44,936 bases of DNA, taken from Chloroflexota bacterium. GTDB taxonomy: Bacteria > Chloroflexota > Chloroflexia > Chloroflexales > Chloroflexaceae. Below, piece by piece: positions 16,480-24,025 of the stretch (positions are counted from its first letter, which is position 1; each line of letters begins with the position of its first letter). Where the stretch lies: NCBI GenBank assembly GCA_030550625.1, contig JAUQOZ010000056.1:1-44936 (forward strand), written 5' to 3'. Under the pieces are notes generated by a model, which had not been told where the DNA came from, ran no database searches, and saw only the letters and a list, made by a program, of their open reading frames with translations. Made by a program: the position numbers and the translations under genes.

Positions 16480-17226
16480 TTACTTGCCAAACGCTTCCCT
16501 GACCAACCGCGGCAACACCTCGCCAGCTTTGCCGTTGATGGTGAAGAGCGGCGGGCGAGCAGCAGTGGCTTGTTCGAGATTGAGGATGAGCACTGCTGCG
16601 TCGCGGCCAAGCGCCACTCGTGGTAATGACGCCGCCGGCTCGACCACGCCTGATGTTCCGATTGACATAAAAACATCACAATCAAGCGTAGCCTCCCATG
16701 CCGTTTCCAGCGCCCGCCGCGGCAACAGTTCGCCGAACCAAACCACATCGGGCCGCAGCAGAGCGCCGCAATTCGGGCAGCGTGGCAATTCCTCGTCATA
16801 ATCCCACGTTGTATGCACCGAGCCATCGGCCATACAACGGGCGCGGTGCAGGCTGCCGTGCAGTTCGATCACGTGGGGGCTGCCGGCCCGCTGATGGAGA
16901 CCGTCAATATTTTGGGTTATCAAGGTCAATTGCGGCACGTGCTTGGCCAATTCCGCCAGTGCATAGTGGGCCGGATTAGGCTGGGCGGCGCAGGCCTTCA
17001 CCCGCCGTTCGGCGTACCAGCGCCAGACTAAAGCCGGGTTGCGGGCAAAGCCGGCGGGTGAGGCGAGTTCTTCGGGATCGAAGTGCGACCAGAGACCGGT
17101 TTGGGCATCGCGAAAGGTAGGAATGCCGCTCTCGGCTGAGATGCCGGCCCCGGTAAGCACGGCCACGTGGCGGGCAGTGCGCACGTGTGCGGCAAAAGCA
17201 GTGATCACAGCGTCAAGATCGGTCAT
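16480..17226 (-). CDS. NAD-dependent protein deacylase (class III sirtuin, CobB/SIRT5-like)
   Basis: 248 residues. NAD site: GAGISAESGIPTFR at 26-39, TQNIDGLH at 104-111, catalytic His in ELHG (His123), then GTSGVVEPAA. The Tyr71-x-x-Arg74 pair in WRWYAERR matches the SIRT5/CobB acyl-pocket motif, so removal of succinyl, malonyl or acetyl groups from lysines is likely. The zinc site looks incomplete: CPNC (150/153) is present, but the first pair has only Cys131, with Asp in place of the partner. GGGAGGG precedes the ATG at 17226. The gene stands alone between repeats. Confidence 0.92.
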   Translation of the reverse strand: MTDLDAVITAFAAHVRTARHVAVLTGAGISAESGIPTFRDAQTGLWSHFDPEELASPAGFARNPALVWRWYAERRVKACAAQPNPAHYALAELAKHVPQLTLITQNIDGLHQRAGSPHVIELHGSLHRARCMADGSVHTTWDYDEELPRCPNCGALLRPDVVWFGELLPRRALETAWEATLDCDVFMSIGTSGVVEPAASLPRVALGRDAAVLILNLEQATAARPPLFTINGKAGEVLPRLVREAFGK

Positions 17227-17440
17227 CGCTATCCCTCCCTGTTAGGCGACGGCAGCAATCTGGAACGCAGCACGAGCTGAAGATTTCCGCGCTCCCGGTT
17301 TGGCTCCGCTCAGCCATCGGATTGGTTGCTCTCATCGCTTTGCCTCGCTTTCGCGCTAAGAGCAGGCGTAGCAGCATTCCCGCATGATTCAGCGATGCAT
17401 GTCTCGAACCGAGCGCACCTACAGCGGTCTAGCGGCTACC

Positions 17441-17959
17441 CTATCCAGCAGGCTTAAACGCCAGTTCAAACCGGCAGGCGCGTTGCTGGTTGAAGGTCAC
17501 GTGCCAGACGCCGCAGGTGGGGGCAGGGTTGCCGCCTTGGTAGACATGGCCGCGCAGATCGATCTGATCGTGGCTGAGCTCAAGCAAAAACGCCCGGATC
17601 GGCGAGCCATGGGTCACAATGCCGACCCGTTGGTAGGGCGAATCGGCCAGTCCGGCCAGCAACTCGCGCACCCGCGCGCGCACATGGTCAAACGACTCGC
17701 CCGGCGCATGCTCTTGCACTAGCGCAGTGAACGTAACCGGCAAACCGAGCGCATCGACGAGCACCTCAGCCGTTTGGGTGGTGCGGGCAAACGGCGAAGC
17801 GAAGAGGATTTCGACACCTTTATCTGCTAAGAATGCGGCGACTTGCCGCGCTTCGGCGCGGCCACGTTCGGACAGATCAGGCCCCGGCGGCAATTGGTAG
17901 GGGATGGCTGGATTATGCACCGGTTGCCCATGACGAATAAGAAACAGATCAGAAAGCAC
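17441..17959 (-). CDS. Histidine phosphatase family protein (phosphoglycerate-mutase-like fold)
   Basis: 172 residues from a GTG at 17959, chosen because AAGGA lies six bases upstream. It carries the RHG motif (Arg9-His10-Gly11, with His10 the phospho-acceptor), LSERGRAEARQVAAFL, FASPFARTTQTAE (Arg59) and the second catalytic His117 in VTHGSP. These are the core residues of the branch 1 histidine phosphatases. The substrate could be a small phosphorylated metabolite such as alpha-ribazole phosphate or a sugar phosphate; the sequence does not decide. It is short for a true phosphoglycerate mutase. It is divergent from arsA, with overlapping promoters. Confidence 0.88.
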   Translation of the reverse strand: MLSDLFLIRHGQPVHNPAIPYQLPPGPDLSERGRAEARQVAAFLADKGVEILFASPFARTTQTAEVLVDALGLPVTFTALVQEHAPGESFDHVRARVRELLAGLADSPYQRVGIVTHGSPIRAFLLELSHDQIDLRGHVYQGGNPAPTCGVWHVTFNQQRACRFELAFKPAG

Positions 17960-18011
17960 TGGTAATCCTTACACCTTGATGTAGCAGTGATGATCGAGTA
18001 TCATCGTAGGT

Positions 18012-18040
18012 AGTGTACCATAGCTTATTGACGGGCTGAA
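18012..18040 (-). promoter_or_regulatory. Promoter for the histidine phosphatase gene
   Basis: On the minus strand, TTCAGC, a 17-base spacer and TACACT with an upstream TGG (extended -10). It overlaps the oppositely directed arsA promoter. Confidence 0.5.
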
Positions 18041-18056
18041 TTGCAACATATACAAT
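18028..18056 (+). promoter_or_regulatory. Sigma70-type promoter of arsA-rocF
   Basis: TTGACG, a 17-base spacer and TACAAT, giving a leader of about 60 bases before arsA. It is back-to-back with, and overlaps, the promoter of the histidine phosphatase gene. Confidence 0.75.
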
Positions 18057-18123
18057 TGATGCGGCGTCGCATCAGCAAGATGAGCGACTTTTTCGTGGCG
18101 ACAGACAGACAAAGGATGCATCA

Positions 18124-19329
18124 ATGCGGCTGATCCTCTATCTTGGCAAGGGCGGCGTCGGCAAGACCACGACCTCGGCGGCGACGGCGGTGCGGGCAGC
18201 CGAGCTTGGTTATCGCACGCTGGTCGTGAGTACCGATGTGGCGCATAGTTTGGCCGATGCCCTTGACACCCCGCTGGGGTCACTGCCGACCCAGATCGGT
18301 GAACGATTATGGGGGCAAGAGATTAATGTGCTCGATGAAGTGCGCCAGCACTGGGGCGAACTGCGCGTCTATTTGAGCAATCTGCTGCGGCGGCGCGGGG
18401 TTGATGAAGTTGCTGCCGAAGAATTAGCGATCATTCCCGGCATGGAAGAGGTTGTGAGCTTGCTCCACATCCGCCGGCAAGCTCGCGAAGGCAACTTTGA
18501 TGTTGTGATTGTTGATGCAGCGCCAACTGGGGAAACGGTGCGCTTACTGACGATGCCGGAGACCTTTCAGTGGTATGCGGCGCGGGTGATGGACTGGGAA
18601 CCGACCACGTTGAAAGTGGCCCGCCCGCTGGTCAAACAATTGGTGCCGGCGACTGATGTCTTTGCGAAACTTGAGCGGCTGACGAAAGGTGTGGAAGCGT
18701 TGCGGGCGACGCTGACCGATCCGCAGGTCAGCTCGTACCGGCTCGTCGTCAACCCGGAACGGATGGTGATCAAAGAGGCGCAGCGCGCTTCGACCTATCT
18801 GGCTCTGTTTGGGTATCCGGTTGATGGCGTTGTGCTCAACCGGGTGTTGCCGGTCGATCAGGTCGAAGGCGCGTTTATGCAAGAGCTGGCCCGCATCCAG
18901 CAGGGTTATCGCCAGATGGTCTATGACCTTTTCCGCCCGCTGCCGATCTGGGAAAGCCCCTACTATGCGCGTGATTTGGCCGGGATCAAAGACTTGTCAA
19001 TGGTTGGTCAGCAATTGTTTGGCGATGATGACCCGGTCAAGGTGCATTTTATCGGCAAAACGCAAGAGATTGTCAAGCAAGGTGACGAATACGTCTTGCG
19101 CTTGCCGTTGCCGCACGTCGAGATTGGCAAAGTTTCGATGACCAAACGCGGCGATGAGTTGTTTATCGAAATTGGCAACTTCCGGCGTGATATGCTCTTG
19201 CCCACCACTCTCGCCGAGCGACCAGCGCGGCGGGCGTACTTCCGCAATGGGGTGCTGGAGGTCTTCTTTGGCCCGCCAGAGGCATTGCCGCTGACAACCG
19301 ACGAGCAAGAGGAGCCGGCCACCTCATGA
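18124..19329 (+). CDS. ArsA/GET3-family ATPase with C-terminal HSP20-like domain
   Basis: 401 residues. The deviant P-loop GKGGVGKTT (8-16) and STDVAHSLADAL, VIVDAAPTGETVRLL and VVNPERMVIKEAQR identify the ArsA/GET3 group of SIMIBI ATPases. Only one ATPase half is present, unlike the duplicated ArsA of the arsenite pump. After about residue 310 a beta-rich segment follows (VLRLPLPHVEIGKVSMTKRG, LFIEIGNFRRDMLLP, ARRAYFRNGVLEVFF) that matches the alpha-crystallin/HSP20-like domain found at the end of ArsA proteins in Chloroflexota and cyanobacteria. No arsB or arsR is nearby, so a chaperone or targeting role is more likely than arsenite export. AAAGGA precedes the start. It overlaps the arginase gene by four bases. 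Confidence 0.9.
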   Translation: MRLILYLGKGGVGKTTTSAATAVRAAELGYRTLVVSTDVAHSLADALDTPLGSLPTQIGERLWGQEINVLDEVRQHWGELRVYLSNLLRRRGVDEVAAEELAIIPGMEEVVSLLHIRRQAREGNFDVVIVDAAPTGETVRLLTMPETFQWYAARVMDWEPTTLKVARPLVKQLVPATDVFAKLERLTKGVEALRATLTDPQVSSYRLVVNPERMVIKEAQRASTYLALFGYPVDGVVLNRVLPVDQVEGAFMQELARIQQGYRQMVYDLFRPLPIWESPYYARDLAGIKDLSMVGQQLFGDDDPVKVHFIGKTQEIVKQGDEYVLRLPLPHVEIGKVSMTKRGDELFIEIGNFRRDMLLPTTLAERPARRAYFRNGVLEVFFGPPEALPLTTDEQEEPATS

Positions 19330-20234
19330 CTAGCGAAACGCGGGTTGCTATTCTCGGTGTGCCAATCGATCTCGGCGCGGGGCGGCGCGGCGTAGATATG
19401 GGGCCGAGCGCGATACGCTATGCCGGTCTCAGCCGCCGGTTGCACGACCTTGGCCATCAGGTGGTTGATTTCGGCAATTTGACCACGCCAATGGTCGAAA
19501 CAACGCCGCTGCCGCCGCCTGAATCACGGCTTCGTTACCTCGAACCGATTGCCGAAGTGTGCCAGCGCCTCGCCGAGTTGGTGAGCGACATTGCCGCGCA
19601 AGCGATGCTGCCGCTGATCCTCGGTGGCGATCACAGTCTTGCGATCGGCTCGGCTAGCGGCAGCGCGCGCGGTCGTCGCCTTGGCCTCATCTGGATTGAC
19701 GCGCACGCCGATTTTAATGACGAAACCACGACCCCTAGCGGCAATATCCACGGGATGCCGTTGGCTGTGCTCACCGGACGCGGTCACCCCCTCTTGACCG
19801 GGCTGGCCGGGAAGACGCCGGCGTTCGATCCGGCGCGAGTGGTGTTGATCGCAGTGCGCGATCTCGATCCGCTTGAGCGGGAAGCGTTGCGCACCTCTGC
19901 TATCACCGTCTTTACCATGCACGAGATTGACCGGCGCGGGATGGCGGCGGTGATGGAGCAGGCGTTAATGATAGCGACCAGAGGCACCGACGGCTTTCAC
20001 CTCAGCTTTGACCTCGACGTAGTTGACCCCCGTGAAGCTCCCGGCGTTGGTACGCCGGTCAGCGGCGGCATCTCGGCGCGTGAAGCACATTTAGCGATGG
20101 AGCTGATCGCCGAGAGCGGCGCGTTACGTAGCCTCGATATCGTTGAAGTAAACCCCATCCTCGATGAGCGCAATGCCACCGCCGAGCTGGCCGTCGAATT
20201 GGCGTTGTCGGCGTTGGGCAAACGGATTTTGTGA
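19326..20234 (+). CDS. rocF: Arginase
   Basis: 302 residues, normal length. Ureohydrolase manganese ligands are visible in GGDHS (100-104), DAHADFN (125-131) and SFDLDVVDP (227-235, Asp229 and Asp231). The N-terminal GVPIDLGAGRRGVDMGPSAIRYAGL signature and SGNIHGMPLA favour arginase over agmatinase or formimidoylglutamase; EVNP (Glu274) is the usual catalytic-site glutamate. It hydrolyses L-arginine to ornithine and urea in the cytoplasm. The start codon overlaps the arsA stop (ATGA), so the two are translationally coupled, an unexpected partnership. Confidence 0.93.
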   Translation: MTSETRVAILGVPIDLGAGRRGVDMGPSAIRYAGLSRRLHDLGHQVVDFGNLTTPMVETTPLPPPESRLRYLEPIAEVCQRLAELVSDIAAQAMLPLILGGDHSLAIGSASGSARGRRLGLIWIDAHADFNDETTTPSGNIHGMPLAVLTGRGHPLLTGLAGKTPAFDPARVVLIAVRDLDPLEREALRTSAITVFTMHEIDRRGMAAVMEQALMIATRGTDGFHLSFDLDVVDPREAPGVGTPVSGGISAREAHLAMELIAESGALRSLDIVEVNPILDERNATAELAVELALSALGKRIL

Positions 20235-20271
20235 ATGGATGCCGGATCATCCTCACGCAATTCGTTTCTTG

Positions 20272-20280
20272 TGTTATAAT
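20272..20280 (+). promoter_or_regulatory. Extended -10 promoter of malQ
   Basis: TGTTATAAT (TGn followed by a consensus TATAAT) lies 48 bases before the malQ start, between the rocF stop and malQ. No -35 hexamer of quality was seen. Confidence 0.6.
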
Positions 20281-20327
20281 TGCGCATACAACGAAATAGT
20301 GGCATTGCGCGCTTCCGAGGTGGCACC

Positions 20328-21851
20328 ATGTATGATCGGCGGGTCAGCGGCATTCTGTTGCATCCCTCGGCGTTGCCGGGCGCTGGAGGGATTGGCGATA
20401 TTGGCGATACAGCTTATCGCTTTGTTGATTGGTTAGTGGCGGCGAAGCAGCGGCGGTGGCAGATTATGCCACTCGGCCCGACGAGTTACGGCGATTCGCC
20501 GTATGCCGGTCTCTCGGCGCTGGCCGGCAATCCATTGCTGATTTCACTGGAACAATTAGCGCGGGCGGGCTGGCTCGATGAGGGATCGTTGCAGGGTGCG
20601 CCGGGCGCATACAGCGACTGGATTGACTATGGCGCGGTCATTCCATGGAAGCTGACCCGGCTCGAATGGGCCTTTGCCCGCTTTACCGCGCAGGCTGACA
20701 GTCAGCAACGCGCCGCTTTTGAACAGTTCTGCGCCGAACAGCAAGCATGGCTCGACACCTTCGCCCTATTTGCCGCGCTGAAAGAGGCCTATCACGGCGA
20801 GCCATGGAACCGTTGGGAGACAGGGCTGGCCCGGCGCGAACCAGTGGCGATCGAGACGGCGCGCCGGCGATTGGCCGACCGAATCCGGTTTCAGCAGTTC
20901 TTGCAATGGGTCTTCTTTACCCAGTGGGCGGCGTTACGCCGCTACGCCAACGAACGCGGCGTGCAGATTATCGGCGACCTGCCGATCTTTGTCGCCTATG
21001 ACAGCGCGGATGTCTGGGCTAACCCTGAAATCTTCCACCTCGATGCTGACGGCAATCCCACGGTAGTCGCCGGCGTGCCGCCGGACTACTTCAGCCCAAC
21101 CGGCCAGCGCTGGGGCAACCCGCTCTACCGGTGGGATGTCTTGGCCCAACGCGGCTACGATTGGTGGATCGAACGCTTCCGGCTGCTGTTTCGCCTCGTT
21201 GATATTGTGCGGATCGACCACTTCCGTGGTTTTGCCGCCTACTGGGAAGTGCCGGCGCAGGCCGCTACCGCTATCGAAGGCCGTTGGGTTCCCGGCCCCG
21301 GTGCGGCGCTGTTTGCAGCGGTGCGCGCGCAGTTGGGGCCAGTGCCGATCATTGCCGAGGATTTGGGCTTGATCACGCCGGATGTGGACGAGCTGCGCCG
21401 GCAACTCGGCTTTCCGGGGATGGCAGTGTTACAGTTTGCGTGGGGCGGCGATGCAACCAGCAACTATTTGCCGCACAACTACACCCGCGATCTGGTGGTC
21501 TATACCGGCACCCACGACAACGACACCACGGTGGGATGGTGGTCGACCCTCGATGAGCATACTCGCCAGCATGTGCGCAACTACCTCGGCGCGCGCGACG
21601 AAACGATTGCATGGGATTTCATTCGGGCGGCGTTGATGTCGGTCGCCGACACGGCAATCATCCCGATGCAAGACGTGTTGGGGTTAGGATCGTGGGCGCG
21701 GCTGAATCTGCCGGGGCGGGCCGAAGGCAATTGGGCATGGCGGATGCGGCCAGAGCAACTTAACCTTGATCACGCATACCATCTGGCCTACCTGACGGCG
21801 CTGTACGGGCGAGAACCGCTGGCAGAGCAGGAGCCGGCGACGTATCAATAG
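20328..21851 (+). CDS. malQ: 4-alpha-glucanotransferase (amylomaltase)
   Basis: 507 residues from the ATG at 20328, with GAGGTG seven or so bases upstream. It is a glycoside hydrolase family 77 protein: SGILLHPSALPG..GIGDIG near the start, QIMPLGPTSYGDSPYAGLSALAGNP, IIGDLPIFVAYDSADVWANP, the nucleophile region DIVRIDHFRGF, the acid/base region IIAEDLGLITPDV, and the transition-state region YTGTHDNDTTVGWW. It transfers maltooligosaccharide segments between alpha-1,4-glucans in glycogen or starch breakdown. All catalytic regions are present and the length is that of the short, thermophile-type enzymes. It has its own -10 element. Confidence 0.96.
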   Translation: MYDRRVSGILLHPSALPGAGGIGDIGDTAYRFVDWLVAAKQRRWQIMPLGPTSYGDSPYAGLSALAGNPLLISLEQLARAGWLDEGSLQGAPGAYSDWIDYGAVIPWKLTRLEWAFARFTAQADSQQRAAFEQFCAEQQAWLDTFALFAALKEAYHGEPWNRWETGLARREPVAIETARRRLADRIRFQQFLQWVFFTQWAALRRYANERGVQIIGDLPIFVAYDSADVWANPEIFHLDADGNPTVVAGVPPDYFSPTGQRWGNPLYRWDVLAQRGYDWWIERFRLLFRLVDIVRIDHFRGFAAYWEVPAQAATAIEGRWVPGPGAALFAAVRAQLGPVPIIAEDLGLITPDVDELRRQLGFPGMAVLQFAWGGDATSNYLPHNYTRDLVVYTGTHDNDTTVGWWSTLDEHTRQHVRNYLGARDETIAWDFIRAALMSVADTAIIPMQDVLGLGSWARLNLPGRAEGNWAWRMRPEQLNLDHAYHLAYLTALYGREPLAEQEPATYQ

Positions 21852-21863
21852 GGTGAATCATAA

Positions 21864-21884
21864 GGGCGGGTTGCAAACCCGCCC
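21864..21884. terminator. Shared hairpin between convergent malQ and sigma factor genes
   Basis: GGGCGGGTT / AACCCGCCC with a GCA loop, 12 bases after the malQ stop and 19 bases past the sigma factor stop. It belongs to the same repeat type as 15107-15133 and may serve both genes. Confidence 0.6.
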
Positions 21885-21903
21885 GTGCATCTGTACTGGT
21901 GTC

Positions 21904-22980
21904 TCAATCCAGATATCCATACAGCCGGTGCCCGACGCTGGGATGGCGCAAGCGGCGAAGGGCTTCAGCCTCGATCTGGCGCGTGCGTTCGCGGGTGATG
22001 CCAAAGGTAGCGCCAACCTCTTCGAGGGTGCGGCGCTGGCCGTCGAGCAAGCCGTAGCGCAATTGCAAAATCTTGCGTTCGCGTTCGGGCAACTCATTCA
22101 GCGCCGCCGTGATCTCGGCCTGCAACATATTCTGCTCGGCAATTTCCATCGGCGAAGCCGCCGTCTCGTCGGCCAGCGTCTCGCTCACGCGGCCCTCTTG
22201 CTCGTTGTTGAGCGGCTGCTCGAGCGAAATTGGCTGGGTTGAAGCGCGCAACAGCCGCTTCACCTTACGCAGACTCATATTGAGGGCGTGAGCCAGCTCT
22301 TCGGCGGTCGGCTCGCGCTCAAGCTCTTGCTCAAGCCGGTAGATGGCGCGGCGCAGATGGACGATCGACTCGCTAAGATGAACCGGCAGCCGGATGAGGC
22401 GGCTCTGCTCGGCGATGGCGCGCGTCACCGCTTGCCGGATCCACCACGTGGCGTAGGTGCTGAAACGGTTGCCCTTGGTGTAGTCAAACTTCTCGACGGC
22501 GCGCATCAGGCCGATATTGCCCTCTTGCACCAGATCCATAAAGGCCATCGGGCTGCCGATATACTTCTTCGCCACGCTAACGACCAGCCGCAGATTAGCC
22601 TGAATCAACCGGCGGCGCGCCTCCTCGCCGCGGGCCACTTCCATCTCTAGCCGCATCCGCTCGCGGTTGTTGGCGTACTGCTCGTGTTGCAACCGCAGGC
22701 GCGCCTCTTTGCCGCGACTGTACTGCCGGGCCAGCTCGACCTCTTCTTCGGCGGTCAAGAGCGGTACTTGCCCAATCTCTTGCAGATAGAGCTGCACCGA
22801 ATCCTCGACCGGCTCAAAATCGCTCTCATCACTGAGGTCTTCGACTGGCTCGATCAGCTCCTCGTCTTCCACGACGAGTTCTACATCGCCATCCCACTCA
22901 GCATCGAGTTCGGCGGCCTCAGCGGACTCTTCCGGTTCGATTTCACTGTCGGCTGGGTGATTCTGAGGGAAGGCTTTCAC
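21904..22980 (-). CDS. RNA polymerase primary-type sigma factor (RpoD/SigA family)
   Basis: 358 residues from a GTG at 22980, with AAGGAG seven bases upstream. An acidic N-terminus (about 10-58) replaces a classical region 1.1. Region 1.2 begins at [25 protein letters not shown]. Region 2 has [39 protein letters not shown] and the promoter-melting and -10-reading [17 protein letters not shown]. Region 3 is [10 protein letters not shown]...LRRA. Region 4 has [12 protein letters not shown] and the -35-reading [27 protein letters not shown]. It directs housekeeping or group 2 transcription. Chloroflexus-type genomes can encode several such factors, so the exact gene symbol is left open. Confidence 0.94.
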   Translation of the reverse strand: MKAFPQNHPADSEIEPEESAEAAELDAEWDGDVELVVEDEELIEPVEDLSDESDFEPVEDSVQLYLQEIGQVPLLTAEEEVELARQYSRGKEARLRLQHEQYANNRERMRLEMEVARGEEARRRLIQANLRLVVSVAKKYIGSPMAFMDLVQEGNIGLMRAVEKFDYTKGNRFSTYATWWIRQAVTRAIAEQSRLIRLPVHLSESIVHLRRAIYRLEQELEREPTAEELAHALNMSLRKVKRLLRASTQPISLEQPLNNEQEGRVSETLADETAASPMEIAEQNMLQAEITAALNELPERERKILQLRYGLLDGQRRTLEEVGATFGITRERTRQIEAEALRRLRHPSVGHRLYGYLD

Positions 22981-23092
22981 GGCAGTACTCCTTGTCTCCG
23001 GCTGGCAGCGACAGCGCGGATGCTGTCTCTTTGGGGGGCGTTGATTATTCTCTGTCTAGATATACGCCGCCTCAAAGATTTCGGATGTGTAT

Positions 23093-23121
23093 ATTTTCGA
23101 TCTTTGCACAGGTTTTGTCAA
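23093..23121 (-). promoter_or_regulatory. Possible promoter of the sigma factor gene
   Basis: On the minus strand, TTGACA, a 17-base spacer and GAAAAT, giving a leader of about 105 bases. The -35 is consensus and the -10 is weak. Confidence 0.4.
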
Positions 23122-23134
23122 GACCATGAACAGA

Positions 23135-23857
23135 CTAATTTTGCGCCAATTTGCGCGCGTGGGCATCGATGGTCTGGCCGGTTTGGCTGCGCGGTGGTAG
23201 TGCTGCGAGTTCGACGACCGCCGGCCCGATCTCGTCGGGGCTCAGCAAACCGGTGCGCACTTCAGGAACGGTGGTGCGCACCATCTGGGTATCGGCAAAG
23301 CCGCCGGGGTGGACGAGATTGACATTGATGCCAAAGCGCCGGAGGTCTTTCGCCATCACCCGCGCCAAGCCGTCAACGCCAGCTTTGGCGGCATAGTAAG
23401 CGGCAAAGCCGGGCACGGCGATGCGGTCGAGCGGCGCGCCGACGATGATGATATTGCCGCCGCCGGCTTCGATCATGTCGGGGATGACAGCCCGCGCGCT
23501 GAGAAACACTCCCTTGAGCACGGTGTCAACCACTGCATCCCACTGCGCTTCGCTAGTTTCGTAGATGGGTGCGCGCAGGCCAATGCCGGCAGCAGCGACC
23601 AAGACCCGGATCGGGCCGAAGCGGGCGCGGGCTTGGGCAACGGCTTGTTCAAGTTGACCACTCTCGCGCACATCGGCGGTAAGGGCCAAGCCCTCCCTCC
23701 CGCTCTCTTCAATTAGCCAGACCGTTTCGGCAACTTCATCGGCGCTGCGAGCCAGCACCGAAACCGTTGCACCGGCCTTCGCCAGTGCGAGCGCGCTGGC
23801 CCGCCCTAATCCGCGACCGCCGCCGGTGACTAACGCATGCATTCCGGTGAGAGTCAT
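23135..23857 (-). CDS. Short-chain dehydrogenase/reductase family protein with altered active site
   Basis: 240 residues from the ATG at 23857, with AGGAG seven bases upstream. The Rossmann signature TGGGRGLGRASALALAKAGA is intact and suggests NAD(P) binding. YYAAKAGVDGLARVMAKDL supplies the Tyr and Lys of the catalytic tetrad. The serine expected 13 residues before that Tyr is Ala (IVGAPLDRIAVPG), the Asn of the central helix is Val (DTVLKGVF) and the NNAG motif reads AAAG. It is therefore either a reductase with an unusual mechanism or a non-catalytic relative. FabG-like enzymes are the closest general match. Two TTTGCAAA palindromes lie just upstream. Confidence 0.82.
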   Translation of the reverse strand: MTLTGMHALVTGGGRGLGRASALALAKAGATVSVLARSADEVAETVWLIEESGREGLALTADVRESGQLEQAVAQARARFGPIRVLVAAAGIGLRAPIYETSEAQWDAVVDTVLKGVFLSARAVIPDMIEAGGGNIIIVGAPLDRIAVPGFAAYYAAKAGVDGLARVMAKDLRRFGINVNLVHPGGFADTQMVRTTVPEVRTGLLSPDEIGPAVVELAALPPRSQTGQTIDAHARKLAQN

Positions 23858-23877
23858 GGTGTTGCTCCTGTCAAAGC

Positions 23878-23896
23878 TTTGCAAAACTTTTGCAAA
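23878..23896. promoter_or_regulatory. Paired TTTGCAAA palindromes, candidate operator
   Basis: Two copies of TTTGCAAA start 11 bp apart (23878 and 23889), about one helical turn, between the SDR start codon (23857) and its likely -10 (23906-23911). This placement suits a repressor site. Confidence 0.45.
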
Positions 23897-23905
23897 CCTA
23901 TCATG

Positions 23906-23914
23906 GTTATACCA
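23906..23914 (-). promoter_or_regulatory. Possible -10 for the SDR gene
   Basis: On the minus strand TGGTATAAC gives an extended -10-like element 50 bases before the start. No clear -35 was found. Confidence 0.35.
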
Positions 23915-23983
23915 CACTTCGCCTCGTTGTCGCGAGCCAGATCGACTGGCAATTCAGATACACCGGGCGATCGTAGACTGCGT

Positions 23984-23989
23984 TATAAT
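23984..23989 (+). promoter_or_regulatory. Possible -10 for the PAS-STAS gene
   Basis: A consensus TATAAT stands 37 bases before the chosen start codon; no -35 hexamer at 16-18 bases was found. Confidence 0.4.
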
Positions 23990-24025
23990 GCAGAGGTGTC
24001 ATCCGCGCTTACACGATCGCTTCCT

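Noticed and set aside
18124-19329. Arsenite export pump subunit
   Set aside because: There is only one ATPase half, an HSP20-like C-terminus, and no arsB, arsR or arsC gene nearby, so the arsenite role is not supported.
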